From: Candidatus Obscuribacterales bacterium
GTDB taxonomy: Bacteria > Cyanobacteriota > Vampirovibrionia > Obscuribacterales > Obscuribacteraceae
NCBI GenBank assembly: GCA_019637435.1
Contig: JAHBVO010000005.1
Coordinates: 124,001-188,000 of the forward strand
DNA length: 64,000 bases
Direction of reading: 5' to 3'
Every line of letters begins with the position of its first letter. Within the stretch, counting starts at the first letter, position 1. Below the pieces are notes generated by a model. That model was not told the origin of the DNA, did no database searches, and saw only the letters and a list, made by a program, of their open reading frames with translations. Positions 43,719 through 51,778 of this stretch are shown piece after piece. The position numbers were made by a program, and so were the translations under genes.

Positions 43719-44828
43719 TTGTTCAACACATTGAACGCCCCGACTTTAATCGATAAGCATAAGCTCGAGAAAATCGCGAAACAAATCGCGGGCACATCAT
43801 CGCGTCCGTGGACGCTAATGGAGCTTTGCAGTGGACAAACAAATTCGTTTTTAGAAAACGGTCTCGACCAATACCTGCCATCGAACATCGATATCGTGCA
43901 TGGTCCCGCTTGTGCTGTTTGTGCAGCGCCGATTGCGCTTATCGATGCGGCTATCGAGTTGGCGAATCGTGAGAACGTTATACTTTGCGCCAGTTTTGAA
44001 CTCCTTCGTTTAAAAGGCAGCGTCTGTGACTTGCTCGAAATCAAAGCGCAGGGACGTGATGTCAGAGTTGTGCACACGCCCCTCGATTCTCTGGCGATCG
44101 CACGCGAAGAACCAGGCAAGAAAGTTGTGTTTCTAAGCGTCGGATTTGAGATGGCGGCACAGTCAAACGCGCTTGCAGCCTGGCAAGCCAAACGACTGGG
44201 TTTGAAAAATTACTTCCTGCTTGCGTCGCAATGTTATTTCCCCGCAGTCGTGAAACACATTCTCGCAGTGCCCGGTTCAAAAGTTCAGGGAATATTCGGT
44301 TTGAGTTCGGTTTGTTCAGTCACCGGGATGGTTGATTTTGAGCCGATCTCGAAACGCTATCAAGTTCCTATCGTAATCACAGGTCACGCTCCGACCGATC
44401 TCCTCGAAGGTATTCGACTCTGCGTCAATTTGCTGGAGAATAAAAACGCAAGCGTGGAAAACCTTTTCCGCGGCAGCGTTTCACGCGACGGGAACCGCGA
44501 AGGAAAATCTCTCATAAAAGAGGTTTTTCAACTAGGAGACAGGTATTGGCGCGGAATCGGCGTAGTCGAACAGGGCGGATATCACTTGCGACCGGAGTTT
44601 CAGCAATTCGATGCGGAGCGCGCTTTCGAATTGCAGTTCGAGGCGAAGGGCGACAACCAGGCTTGTATCAGTCGCGAGATTCTGCTCGGTTTCAAGAAAC
44701 CGACAGACTGTCCCCTTTTCGGAAAGGGATGCCGTCCTGGAAATGCAATGGGATCTACGATGGTTTCAAGCGAAGGCGCTTGCGCATCGTACTATAATTT
44801 CAAAAACGATCGCCAATTGCTGGCATAG
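43719..44828 (+). CDS. hypD: HypD-family protein, orphan and divergent
   Basis: Protein of 369 residues matching HypD, which acts with HypC in building the Fe(CN)2CO centre of [NiFe] hydrogenases. HypD-type layout is clear: MELCSGQTN (for the usual CGGHTH), HGPACAVC, GFEMA, and TDCPLFGKGCRP...MVSSEGACASYY at the cluster end. The Cys of the first motif is kept but both His are replaced (Q and N). The two Cys of the second motif and three of the usual cluster Cys remain; the first is a Ser with a Cys two residues earlier. No hypA, B, C, E or F or hydrogenase gene lies nearby. TTG start; no clear ribosome site. Confidence 0.8.
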   Translation: MFNTLNAPTLIDKHKLEKIAKQIAGTSSRPWTLMELCSGQTNSFLENGLDQYLPSNIDIVHGPACAVCAAPIALIDAAIELANRENVILCASFELLRLKGSVCDLLEIKAQGRDVRVVHTPLDSLAIAREEPGKKVVFLSVGFEMAAQSNALAAWQAKRLGLKNYFLLASQCYFPAVVKHILAVPGSKVQGIFGLSSVCSVTGMVDFEPISKRYQVPIVITGHAPTDLLEGIRLCVNLLENKNASVENLFRGSVSRDGNREGKSLIKEVFQLGDRYWRGIGVVEQGGYHLRPEFQQFDAERAFELQFEAKGDNQACISREILLGFKKPTDCPLFGKGCRPGNAMGSTMVSSEGACASYYNFKNDRQLLA

Positions 44829-44835
44829 TGTCCAT

Positions 44836-46953
44836 TTAGAACAGCAAAAATGTTTTGGACCGAATTATCAAAATCAAGATGGTCGGCAACACTGTGATCA
44901 GAATGAGCTTGCCCTGACTCAGATCATGCACGTAACGCAGACCGATCAGCTGCAGGCGAATCGTCATCACAAGCGAGATAAGCAGCATTATGTAACCCGG
45001 AATGTGATTTCCCAGGAATGAAAACTGCAGACCAGCGATCACCAATGCGGCTTGACTGTACGCAATCACACGAAAGTTCGACTCGTATGATTCGGCGCTG
45101 CCCAACCCGATACACAGTTTCCATACAACAAAACTCAGAGCGAATGTTTGCAAGACATTGCCCAGAATAAACTGGATGGACACAAGCAAATTAAAATTGA
45201 GCACGCCGGCAAGAAGCCCTGAAGCAGCAGCCACGATAAAGAAGAACAGAGCGGGCTCGGCGAGATTTCCTTTCTGAGGCATCTTCTTGAAGAAGACTTC
45301 CGGTTGCGTCAAAATTTCTTTGACCTGGTGCATGGTGAACATGACGACACCTTTCGTTTCTGGTGTCATCAGCCGTTCAAAGCGTGCGAATTTATCATTT
45401 GGATCTGATGAACGCTCGTCTTCATCGGTTTCGTCATAAAATGCTTCTGGCGGTGGTTGAACGCGTCGAACGCGCTTGGGCGGCTCAGGTGGCGGAGCTG
45501 GTTTTCGCTTCTTGGGCAGATTTAAGAAAGTGTCTGGCAACGCGTTTATCTCAGCGCGCCGAATCACATCATCACCAAGACCGTCACTCAGCGCCGCTGC
45601 TTGAGCAATAGCTTCGGCTGCGGCCCGATCCGTATTAGCAGAATCTTGATAAGCCTTTTCGTGTGGGTCGTAGAACTGTTGAGGAGCCGCAGCTTGACGA
45701 GCCATTTGCTCCAGGTATTCGTCATACTGGCGCTGGGCACGTTCGGCGAGTGTCTCTTCCGACACCTCCTGATTGACGCCGGGCGCCAAATACTGAGAAG
45801 CGGTCGAAGCGCGATCAGGAAACTGATTGCTCCCTCCGCCGGACTGTGGAGGTTCGGAATGCGGAGGCGCGCCGGAGTGCGACTGCGGTGGACCACCTGA
45901 GTGAGACTGTGGTGGCGCACCCGAGTGGGACTGAGGCGGAGCGCCTGAATGGGACTGAGGTGGCGCGCCATTGTATGATTGTTGCGGTGCACTGGACGAC
46001 TGCTGAAAACTGTCAAACGACGCCATTCCTTCCTGCGGCGCCGGCGGCTGCGGAGAAGGCGGCGGTCCCTGTCCGTCGAAGAAAAAGGCCTGCTGCGCGG
46101 TCATGCCGCCAGATTGCTGCGCCGGTAGAGTGGGCTGGGAGCCCCCGGAATTGCCGGCACCACCTGTGCCACCAGACCGTGAATCGGCTTGACCACCAGA
46201 TGCGGTGCCGGGAGTTTCTCCGGCATCGAAGAATCCACCAGGAACTCGCCGCGGGTCTTGTGATTCTGGACTGAGAAAGGTTTCAAAACTATATCCGGGA
46301 GGGGGAGGTTCTTGAGGAATGCCAGCCATAGCTTGTGGTGTGGATGGTTGAGCAGGTCCCTGACGCACCGCAGTTCTGTTCGACTCATCAAAGAAATCCA
46401 TCACGCCTTTGGAAGCGCTCTGTGAGTTCACTTGAGGCGGGTTTGCTCGCTGGGCGTTTTGTCGGGCACCATCGGCGGTAGCATCAGTCGACGGTCCTCC
46501 CATACCCGGCGGTTCCGGCCCACTCATTGGGGGAGGCGGTGGCGCAGCCGCTTGCGCTGCGGCGGCAGCAGCTGCTGCCGCTCTTCGCCGTTGTTCCTCC
46601 ACTATTCTTGGATCATAAACAGGTATCTCGCCCTCGCCTTCACCAGGTCGCGCCACGTTTTGCGGCATCGGAGACTGCACATTACCGTGAGCACCGCCGG
46701 ACTGAGGTTGCGAGCCTTGAGCGCCCTGCGCTGGAACAGATGAATGAGCCCCGGGACCACCTTCGGTGCGCATAAAAGCAGTCTGTTGATCCGGACCTGG
46801 ACTACTCGGCAGATCGATGGCTCCTTGAAAAAAGGCATCCGGGTTCTGCGCGGTCTGGAACGAGCCTGAAACATCCAATCGCTGATGTCCGGCAGCGTTT
46901 CGACGCTCGTCATCTTGATCCGGATCACTGGCAGGGTAACTAGGATCACTCAT
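44836..46953 (-). CDS. YIP1-family membrane protein with Pro/Gln-rich N-terminus
   Basis: Protein of 705 residues. The C-terminal ~170 (about 533-705) form a Yip1-like membrane domain of five helices. The long N-terminus is cytoplasmic and low complexity: Ala-rich runs near 130-145, Gly/Ser/Gln stretches and a repeat of about eight residues (SHSGAPPQ) at about 320-355. GGAGG precedes the ATG. Yip1 proteins in bacteria have unclear roles. The repeat region might bind partner proteins; this is inference. Confidence 0.75.
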   Translation of the reverse strand: MSDPSYPASDPDQDDERRNAAGHQRLDVSGSFQTAQNPDAFFQGAIDLPSSPGPDQQTAFMRTEGGPGAHSSVPAQGAQGSQPQSGGAHGNVQSPMPQNVARPGEGEGEIPVYDPRIVEEQRRRAAAAAAAAAQAAAPPPPPMSGPEPPGMGGPSTDATADGARQNAQRANPPQVNSQSASKGVMDFFDESNRTAVRQGPAQPSTPQAMAGIPQEPPPPGYSFETFLSPESQDPRRVPGGFFDAGETPGTASGGQADSRSGGTGGAGNSGGSQPTLPAQQSGGMTAQQAFFFDGQGPPPSPQPPAPQEGMASFDSFQQSSSAPQQSYNGAPPQSHSGAPPQSHSGAPPQSHSGGPPQSHSGAPPHSEPPQSGGGSNQFPDRASTASQYLAPGVNQEVSEETLAERAQRQYDEYLEQMARQAAAPQQFYDPHEKAYQDSANTDRAAAEAIAQAAALSDGLGDDVIRRAEINALPDTFLNLPKKRKPAPPPEPPKRVRRVQPPPEAFYDETDEDERSSDPNDKFARFERLMTPETKGVVMFTMHQVKEILTQPEVFFKKMPQKGNLAEPALFFFIVAAASGLLAGVLNFNLLVSIQFILGNVLQTFALSFVVWKLCIGLGSAESYESNFRVIAYSQAALVIAGLQFSFLGNHIPGYIMLLISLVMTIRLQLIGLRYVHDLSQGKLILITVLPTILILIIRSKTFLLF

Positions 46954-47145
46954 GAGCGCCTCCAGCCCACCCCTCGCGCTCCCAGCTGTGGGAGAGCGAA
47001 TCGCAGGAACTTAGGACTGAAACGGCTTGTGACATCGATTACTCGAGAACTCGAAATTCTTTATACCCTGTTCTCACATAGCCTAGTCTAAATAAGCGAA
47101 AAACTCCAATCCCGCGAAAGGCTTCTCCGCCCTGGAGTCACAAAA

Positions 47146-47171
47146 AATCCTCCGTCGTGAGCCGGAGGATT
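47146..47171 (-). terminator. Rho-independent terminator of the DUF2934 gene
   Basis: Nine-bp stem AATCCTCCG (47146-47154) and CGGAGGATT (47163-47171) with an eight-base loop. On the minus strand it is followed by TTTTG, making a U-tract, and lies 27 bases after the stop of the DUF2934 gene. Confidence 0.8.
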
Positions 47172-47197
47172 CTAGCGTTTCGATCACAATTTCGAAA

Positions 47198-47626
47198 CTA
47201 GTTGATTTGATTCAGTTCAGCTTCTGCACGCAACCAATCGCTGACGTCGCCGCCGTGCGAATATCCACGCTCAAGCCAGAGGAAATAAGCTCTGAGAGCC
47301 ACTTCTTCAGGACTGAAGGTTCTCTTTTCGATGGTTTGTTTGGTTGCGGAAATGGTGGCTGCGGAAACTTCTTCTACTTTGGTAGCTTTGGTTTCTACTG
47401 CCGCTTTCGTCGCTTTCGGCTCTACAGCCTTGGCTTCGACCTTGGTTTCAACAGCTTTGCTTTCAGCTTTGGGAGCCGGTTTTGTCGCGACTACCGCTTT
47501 AGTTGCTTTGGTTTCTACTTTGGTGTCTTTTGTTGCAGCGGCCTTGTTAGGCGCGGCTTTAGTGGTTGCCGACTTGGGTTCTGCTTTGGTTGTTTTACCA
47601 GGTGCGCTGGGTTTCTTTGTTGCCAT
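47198..47626 (-). CDS. DUF2934 protein with Lys/Ala-rich histone-like tail
   Basis: Protein of 142 residues. About the last 35 residues form a DUF2934 module (LRAYFLWLERGYSHGGDVSDWLRAEAEL). The first ~95 are Lys, Ala and Thr rich with repeated KAA/TKA blocks, like histone H1-type or AlgP-like tails. AAAGGAGG seven bases before the ATG is a very strong ribosome site, so the protein may be abundant. Likely nucleic-acid associated by composition. Confidence 0.8.
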   Translation of the reverse strand: MATKKPSAPGKTTKAEPKSATTKAAPNKAAATKDTKVETKATKAVVATKPAPKAESKAVETKVEAKAVEPKATKAAVETKATKVEEVSAATISATKQTIEKRTFSPEEVALRAYFLWLERGYSHGGDVSDWLRAEAELNQIN

Positions 47627-47763
47627 TTACCTTCCTCCTTTAGTTTGAGTCATCATCTGGGGAAGAGGTGCCTCAAAAATGCCACATCAGTCTAGCTCAG
47701 ATGCGGAGAAATTGTCGGCTTGTTGTTACGCTTCATCAAAAGTTGGTGATCAACTTCATGAAC

Positions 47764-48888
47764 TTAAAAGTTCACACCAGCGTCTTGCAAACATTGTCGA
47801 ATCTGCGGAAGCGCTTGGCGTGCGGCTTCTTCGCCAGCTTCTATGGCGCGGATAGCATCTTGTTTTTTCGTGGACAACAAACCAATACCATCAACATCAG
47901 GATGAATAGTAATACATGCTTTGTCAGCGTGCGGTCCGTCCATCTTATCGAGTTGCAGAGTGATTATTCGCCGACTCACACTTCCCATCTTTCTAAACGA
48001 GTTAATCGGCACCGTGTTAAGTCGTTCATCGCAATTGACTGCAATCACAACATCAGCACCCAGCTCCAGTGCTTGCTCCACGGGAATGTTCTCCAATACG
48101 CCACCATCGATAAACAAATCATTGCCGATCTGCACAGGCTTACGAAGACCCGGCACCGCAGAACTAGCCTGCATCGCTTTCGCTAATCGCCCCTTCGTAA
48201 TCGCGTGTGGAAGACCTTCTGTGAGATCCACAGCTACAGCTGCATAAGGCTTCTTCAACTCTTCGATTTTCTTCTCATCGTCCGGAAGTTTTTTATTTAG
48301 ATATCTTCTGAACCGTACTCCGTAGAACAATCCATCATACGGATGATATACAAGGCGCGGCAGGAGAAACACAGGCATGGTCATAAGCCGCACGGGAATT
48401 GGCACAGTCATGTACGAACGCATCAAAGACGTATCAAGAAACATCTTTTCGATCTCCGGCAGCTTCAAGCCGGCACAATAGAAGCCCCCGACAATAGCTC
48501 CCATGCTCGTTCCAACGATGATATCGAAGGGAACTTTTTCTTTCTCCAATACTTTTAAAACGCCCACATGCGAAGCGCCTCGAGTTCCCCCACCGCCGAG
48601 GACCAGAGCAATTTTTATATCGCGCCCTGCTTTACCGTCAGCATTGTTGCCCGTGCGGCAGCCGCTTCTGGCTGTGTCGTTTCCCACACTGACACTACCA
48701 GCAGTATCGAGAACTCCGAGAGTGCTTGCGCTACTAGACGTTGCGGTCCTCAGTTGCCCGTCACCACCAGCAATGTCAATTAAACCAGTCGCGCAGCTCG
48801 GCAGAGAGCAGCACAGCAAAAGGCTGACAGAAAGAATTGTGGAGACAAAACGTCCAGCAATGACAGCGGCAAAATTCACTAAAAACAC
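47764..48888 (-). CDS. Patatin-like phospholipase (RssA type)
   Basis: Protein of 374 residues with a hydrophobic N-terminal signal (about 10-30). The patatin domain has the oxyanion loop LVLGGGGTRGASHVG, the nucleophile elbow GTSMG and the catalytic Asp in DGGVLENIPV. The family hydrolyses ester bonds of lipids through a Ser-Asp dyad. It starts at a GTG. An envelope or secreted location is suggested by the N-terminus. Confidence 0.85.
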   Translation of the reverse strand: MFLVNFAAVIAGRFVSTILSVSLLLCCSLPSCATGLIDIAGGDGQLRTATSSSASTLGVLDTAGSVSVGNDTARSGCRTGNNADGKAGRDIKIALVLGGGGTRGASHVGVLKVLEKEKVPFDIIVGTSMGAIVGGFYCAGLKLPEIEKMFLDTSLMRSYMTVPIPVRLMTMPVFLLPRLVYHPYDGLFYGVRFRRYLNKKLPDDEKKIEELKKPYAAVAVDLTEGLPHAITKGRLAKAMQASSAVPGLRKPVQIGNDLFIDGGVLENIPVEQALELGADVVIAVNCDERLNTVPINSFRKMGSVSRRIITLQLDKMDGPHADKACITIHPDVDGIGLLSTKKQDAIRAIEAGEEAARQALPQIRQCLQDAGVNF

Positions 48889-49293
48889 CCGGAATACGAC
48901 CGAAGTACCAGGTCAGTCGTTAAATGAATTCTACCCTGGAATCACCGCATCAACCAGAAATTACCGATTAGCGCACATTGCTCGTTTAGCAGGCTTCACT
49001 GAAGTTTCGGCTCTTCGCAGCCGGCCTCTGCTCAATGCGCTAACGACGCACTAAATACGGTGGCTTGCGTGATGCCTTCGAATGCGGATTCAGGCCACGA
49101 CTGCATTAAGAGTCAATCACAGGATTGACGCACCTTGATCACAGTTGCGACGAGAAACAGACGATAATTTGAGTTATCAAGATGACTCAGATCCCGAAAT
49201 GAAATGTTTGCAGACTATGCCACAATCGGCTGTACGAGAATGTTTAAGGAAAAACGAAGAACTGCTTGACTTCGTCTTGTCAAAGATTTTCTC
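48889..49293. other. Gene-free region
   Basis: About 405 bases between the patatin gene and the promoter of the next gene. No gene is supported, no repeat or RNA was recognised, and the patatin promoter should lie at the left side. Confidence 0.4.
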
Positions 49294-49322
49294 TTGTTCA
49301 CAACTGAAAAAGATTGCATAAT
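49294..49322 (+). promoter_or_regulatory. Candidate promoter for the small gene at 49414
   Basis: TTGTTC (49294-49299) and CATAAT (49317-49322) are separated by 17 bp, with the downstream gene's ribosome site GAGGT about 80 bases away. Prediction only. Confidence 0.45.
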
Positions 49323-49413
49323 GAGAACCCTAACAAACCATTGGTAACCGGGTATTCCACATCGCTATCGATCGTTTACTCGGACGAATATACCCACCAG
49401 TTTGAGGTGTCCC

Positions 49414-49800
49414 ATGGGTCTTACGATTTTCTACAAATCCGTGACATCTAGACCGGTTGAGGGAGACAAGTCCCGACGCAAAACTCTGGACGAAATTCCG
49501 ACACCGAAGCAAGACAGCACGAAACTGTCCAAGGGCTATAGAGAACTAAGCAAGAACAAAACCCTTGCAGGCAGAGAAGCCGCTCGTCAGTTCAACGGAC
49601 AAGATAAAGACATGCAGCCCAACAGACTGCAGCTGGTTTCAAATTTGCGTCACAAAGAAAAATTTCTTGCGTGGCGCCACATGATGCATGATCTGTCGAG
49701 ATACGTTTTGACTGGATTCAATAAGTTCAATCCAGCCAGAGTGATCTCCCCTGATCCATTTGAAGTCAGCAACAGCGCAGTGCGATTTCACCGTCGCTAA
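49414..49800 (+). CDS. Small basic protein, unknown
   Basis: Taken from ATG 49414 (128 residues), with GAGGT seven bases upstream. The protein is basic and polar without signal or membrane helix (SKGYRELSKNKTLAGREAARQF). The gene has both a candidate promoter and a good terminator, so it is expressed as a single unit. Family not recognised. Confidence 0.65.
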   Translation: MGLTIFYKSVTSRPVEGDKSRRKTLDEIPTPKQDSTKLSKGYRELSKNKTLAGREAARQFNGQDKDMQPNRLQLVSNLRHKEKFLAWRHMMHDLSRYVLTGFNKFNPARVISPDPFEVSNSAVRFHRR

Positions 49801-49832
49801 GCCAATCTCGCAAATACAACGCAATAAATTCG

Positions 49833-49869
49833 AAAGAGCAACTATCAACTTGGTTGCTCTTTTGTTTTC
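49833..49869 (+). terminator. Rho-independent terminator of the small basic gene
   Basis: Ten-bp stem AAAGAGCAAC (49833-49842) and GTTGCTCTTT (49853-49862), loop of ten, followed by TGTTTTC. It lies 33 bases after the stop at 49800. Confidence 0.85.
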
Positions 49870-49919
49870 TGATATCCAAAGTAACTTTTTAGCGCACCTT
49901 ATGTAGTGGCACCTGGGAC

Positions 49920-50081
49920 CTAGCGACTGAGCTGATCTTTGAAAAACGACAATGAATGCGTGACCGAGTCGTACACGATCCACACGACATTCATGACCTC
50001 ATCATGCAGCAACGAAAGCAGCATGGTTATTCCCAATGTCAAAACGAGACTGTAGAACAGAATGTGCGAGAAGAGTTCCAT
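49920..50081 (-). CDS. Very small membrane protein
   Basis: Taken from ATG 50081, which has GAGGA seven bases upstream, giving 53 residues with one helix (about 5-22) and an amphipathic C-terminus. The frame is open upstream to 50189, but without a start signal. Function unknown. Confidence 0.5.
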   Translation of the reverse strand: MELFSHILFYSLVLTLGITMLLSLLHDEVMNVVWIVYDSVTHSLSFFKDQLSR

Positions 50082-50286
50082 TACCAATTCCTCTTGAGTG
50101 CAGCGCTTGTTGCCCGCCGCGTGACAGTAGAATCTCAAAACCTGGGTTAACAAGCGGTTAAGAGTGAGAATTGCGTAACGGGTTGACAAGCTCTTTCTTT
50201 ACAAAAGCCCATGCGGTTTAGCAGCGTTTAAGTTTTCATCCATTCTCGATGCTTCACCCGAGCACCAGAAGCGACATTCGCCAGTA

Positions 50287-50365
50287 GGAATAATTTTGGC
50301 CTGAATTTTATTCTCAATGCGCATATAAGGCGTGACAGGAATAATTATCGACCAAAAATTATTCC
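50287..50365. repeat. Inverted repeats with two alternative left arms
   Basis: GGAATAATTTTGG (50287-50299) is complementary to CCAAAAATTATTCC (50352-50365, one extra A), 52 bases apart. A second GGAATAATT (50338-50346) pairs perfectly with AATTATTCC (50357-50365), loop of ten. The two left arms would compete for one right arm. Neither is followed by a U-tract. It lies between the MerC gene and the small membrane protein gene, which are both on the minus strand. Confidence 0.6.
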
Positions 50366-50411
50366 CATTGGAATGGAGGCAGCTTAAGAGACCATCAGGA
50401 GTTAGCCGTTA

Positions 50412-50475
50412 GGCGGCTCGGCGGCTCGGCGGCTCGGCGACTAGACAGCTAGGCAGCTAGGCGCTTGGGCGTCTG
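50412..50475. repeat. 8-bp minisatellite, eight degenerate units
   Basis: Eight consecutive 8-bp units: three GGCGGCTC, then GGCGACTA, GACAGCTA, GGCAGCTA, GGCGCTTG and GGCGTCTG. It ends just before the 3' end of the MerC gene. Confidence 0.75.
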
Positions 50476-50481
50476 CGGGAA

Positions 50482-50976
50482 CTAGTGGTCAGTTCCGCAC
50501 TTGCACAGCCCGCGGTTCTTCCAGTGCACTGCGACAAGCATCAGGTTGCCAGCCGACAGGCAGATCATCTCGCCCCGCTCGCCGAGCAAAGCGTGACCGT
50601 ACATAACGCCTAGCGTGACAAGACCAAGACCGGCGATGGTTCCAAGAAGTATCGGCAGTTTCCTATGTTTCAAATAACCAGGCACGATTGCGAAGAGCGC
50701 GAAAGCCCAAATAGCCGCGGCTAGATACATATGCGATTCATGCGACTCGAGAAATTGCAAACCGAGAACCGGGAGCAGCGCAATCACAAAGGGCATAGCC
50801 AGGCAATGCACAAGGCAAATCGCCGAGGCGATGATTCCAAGATTGTCCATCACAACTGCTGTATTCAGAACATTGGTGTTGACGATGGCCTCGGCAGCCT
50901 GCGCCTTTCCGGCTTCGGCTGGCGAGTGGTCCTCGCCGCAACAGTTTTGATGTTGGGTCGGCTTGTTTTCTAGCAT
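50482..50976 (-). CDS. merC: MerC-domain membrane protein
   Basis: Protein of 164 residues with a soluble N-terminus containing NCCGEDHS, and four membrane helices including SAICLVHCLAMPF, the conserved Cys-x-x-His-Cys-bearing helix of MerC-domain proteins. It ends with CKCGTDH. The family transports or handles Hg2+ or other soft metals. A Fur-family regulator lies 142 bp upstream on the same strand, so metal-dependent regulation is likely. Confidence 0.8.
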   Translation of the reverse strand: MLENKPTQHQNCCGEDHSPAEAGKAQAAEAIVNTNVLNTAVVMDNLGIIASAICLVHCLAMPFVIALLPVLGLQFLESHESHMYLAAAIWAFALFAIVPGYLKHRKLPILLGTIAGLGLVTLGVMYGHALLGERGEMICLSAGNLMLVAVHWKNRGLCKCGTDH

Positions 50977-51118
50977 CTATGTGTTAAGGCGGTCATTTTG
51001 AAAGTGATTACCATTTCCTATTGTGCTTTAGAAACAGCGAATTGCCAAGGTATATAACCTTGAGATTCTATAAAAGATTGATGCCTGGAGCTCGAAAAGC
51101 AAACAGGCTCAATGGTTT

Positions 51119-51505
51119 CTATTTGGCGGTACAGACTTTGCAGGTACCGAAGATTTCAAGGATGTGACCCTTGATCTGAAAACCGTACTTGTTTTTGATT
51201 CCTTCTTCAAGCTCCTCAATCAGGCACTGATCGAGATGCACGCTTGAGCGGCACTTGTCGCAGACCAGATGGTGGTGATGTTCACCGGGTTTGACGAGTT
51301 CATAACGACGTTCACCATCGCCGAGAGCGACAGCTTGAACCAGTCCGGCACTGACCAGAGATTCCAGAGATCGATAGACCGTAGTCAATCCGGGCGCCTT
51401 ATCGTCTTCGTTGCGCATCAATCCGTGAATGTCTTGGGCGCTGGAGAGTTCTTGGACCTGTTCCAGAACTTCGAGAACTTTTTTGCAACCTTTGGTTAGC
51501 CGCAT
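51119..51505 (-). CDS. Fur-family regulator (Zur/PerR-like)
   Basis: Taken from ATG 51505 (128 residues), with AAGGTG six bases upstream. A winged-helix domain (about 5-75, GLTTVYRSLESLVSAGLV) is followed by a metal-binding half with HHHHLVCDKC, a Cys in HLDQCL and a final CKVC. Both CxxC pairs expected for the structural zinc site are present. Binding of Fe, Zn or Mn and the exact regulon cannot be read; the MerC neighbour favours zinc or soft-metal control. Confidence 0.85.
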   Translation of the reverse strand: MRLTKGCKKVLEVLEQVQELSSAQDIHGLMRNEDDKAPGLTTVYRSLESLVSAGLVQAVALGDGERRYELVKPGEHHHHLVCDKCRSSVHLDQCLIEELEEGIKNKYGFQIKGHILEIFGTCKVCTAK

Positions 51506-51557
51506 GTCAACACCTTGGAGCACTGCCTAAAATTTCCTGGCTTGTCGTAATTTGTTC

Positions 51558-51584
51558 ATGAGAGTTGATGATATCTGCTCTCAT
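51558..51584. promoter_or_regulatory. Candidate operator upstream of the Fur-family gene
   Basis: Inverted repeat ATGAGAG (51558-51564) and CTCTCAT (51578-51584) with 13 bases between, 53 bp upstream of the Fur-family start. It could be an autoregulatory Fur/Zur site, but it does not match a known consensus closely. Confidence 0.35.
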
Positions 51585-51778
51585 TTTAGATCGCAAATTG
51601 CGCTTCTGGAGCCATTTGCGCATGTCTGATTAGCATATCAGTACGACTACGTTCGGAAAAGCAGGTGTAGGTCTGATGTAACTGTATTAAGATGTACGTG
51701 CGGAAAACAACCCCGCGTTTTTCGGAGACATTCCGGATAATGTTTTTCTCTTGTTGAAACTCAGCCTGAAGGCTCGGG

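Noticed and set aside
45363..46775. Several plus-strand frames opposite the YIP1 gene
   Set aside because: They arise from the low-complexity Pro/Gln/Ala codons of the real minus-strand gene and have no start sites or family features.
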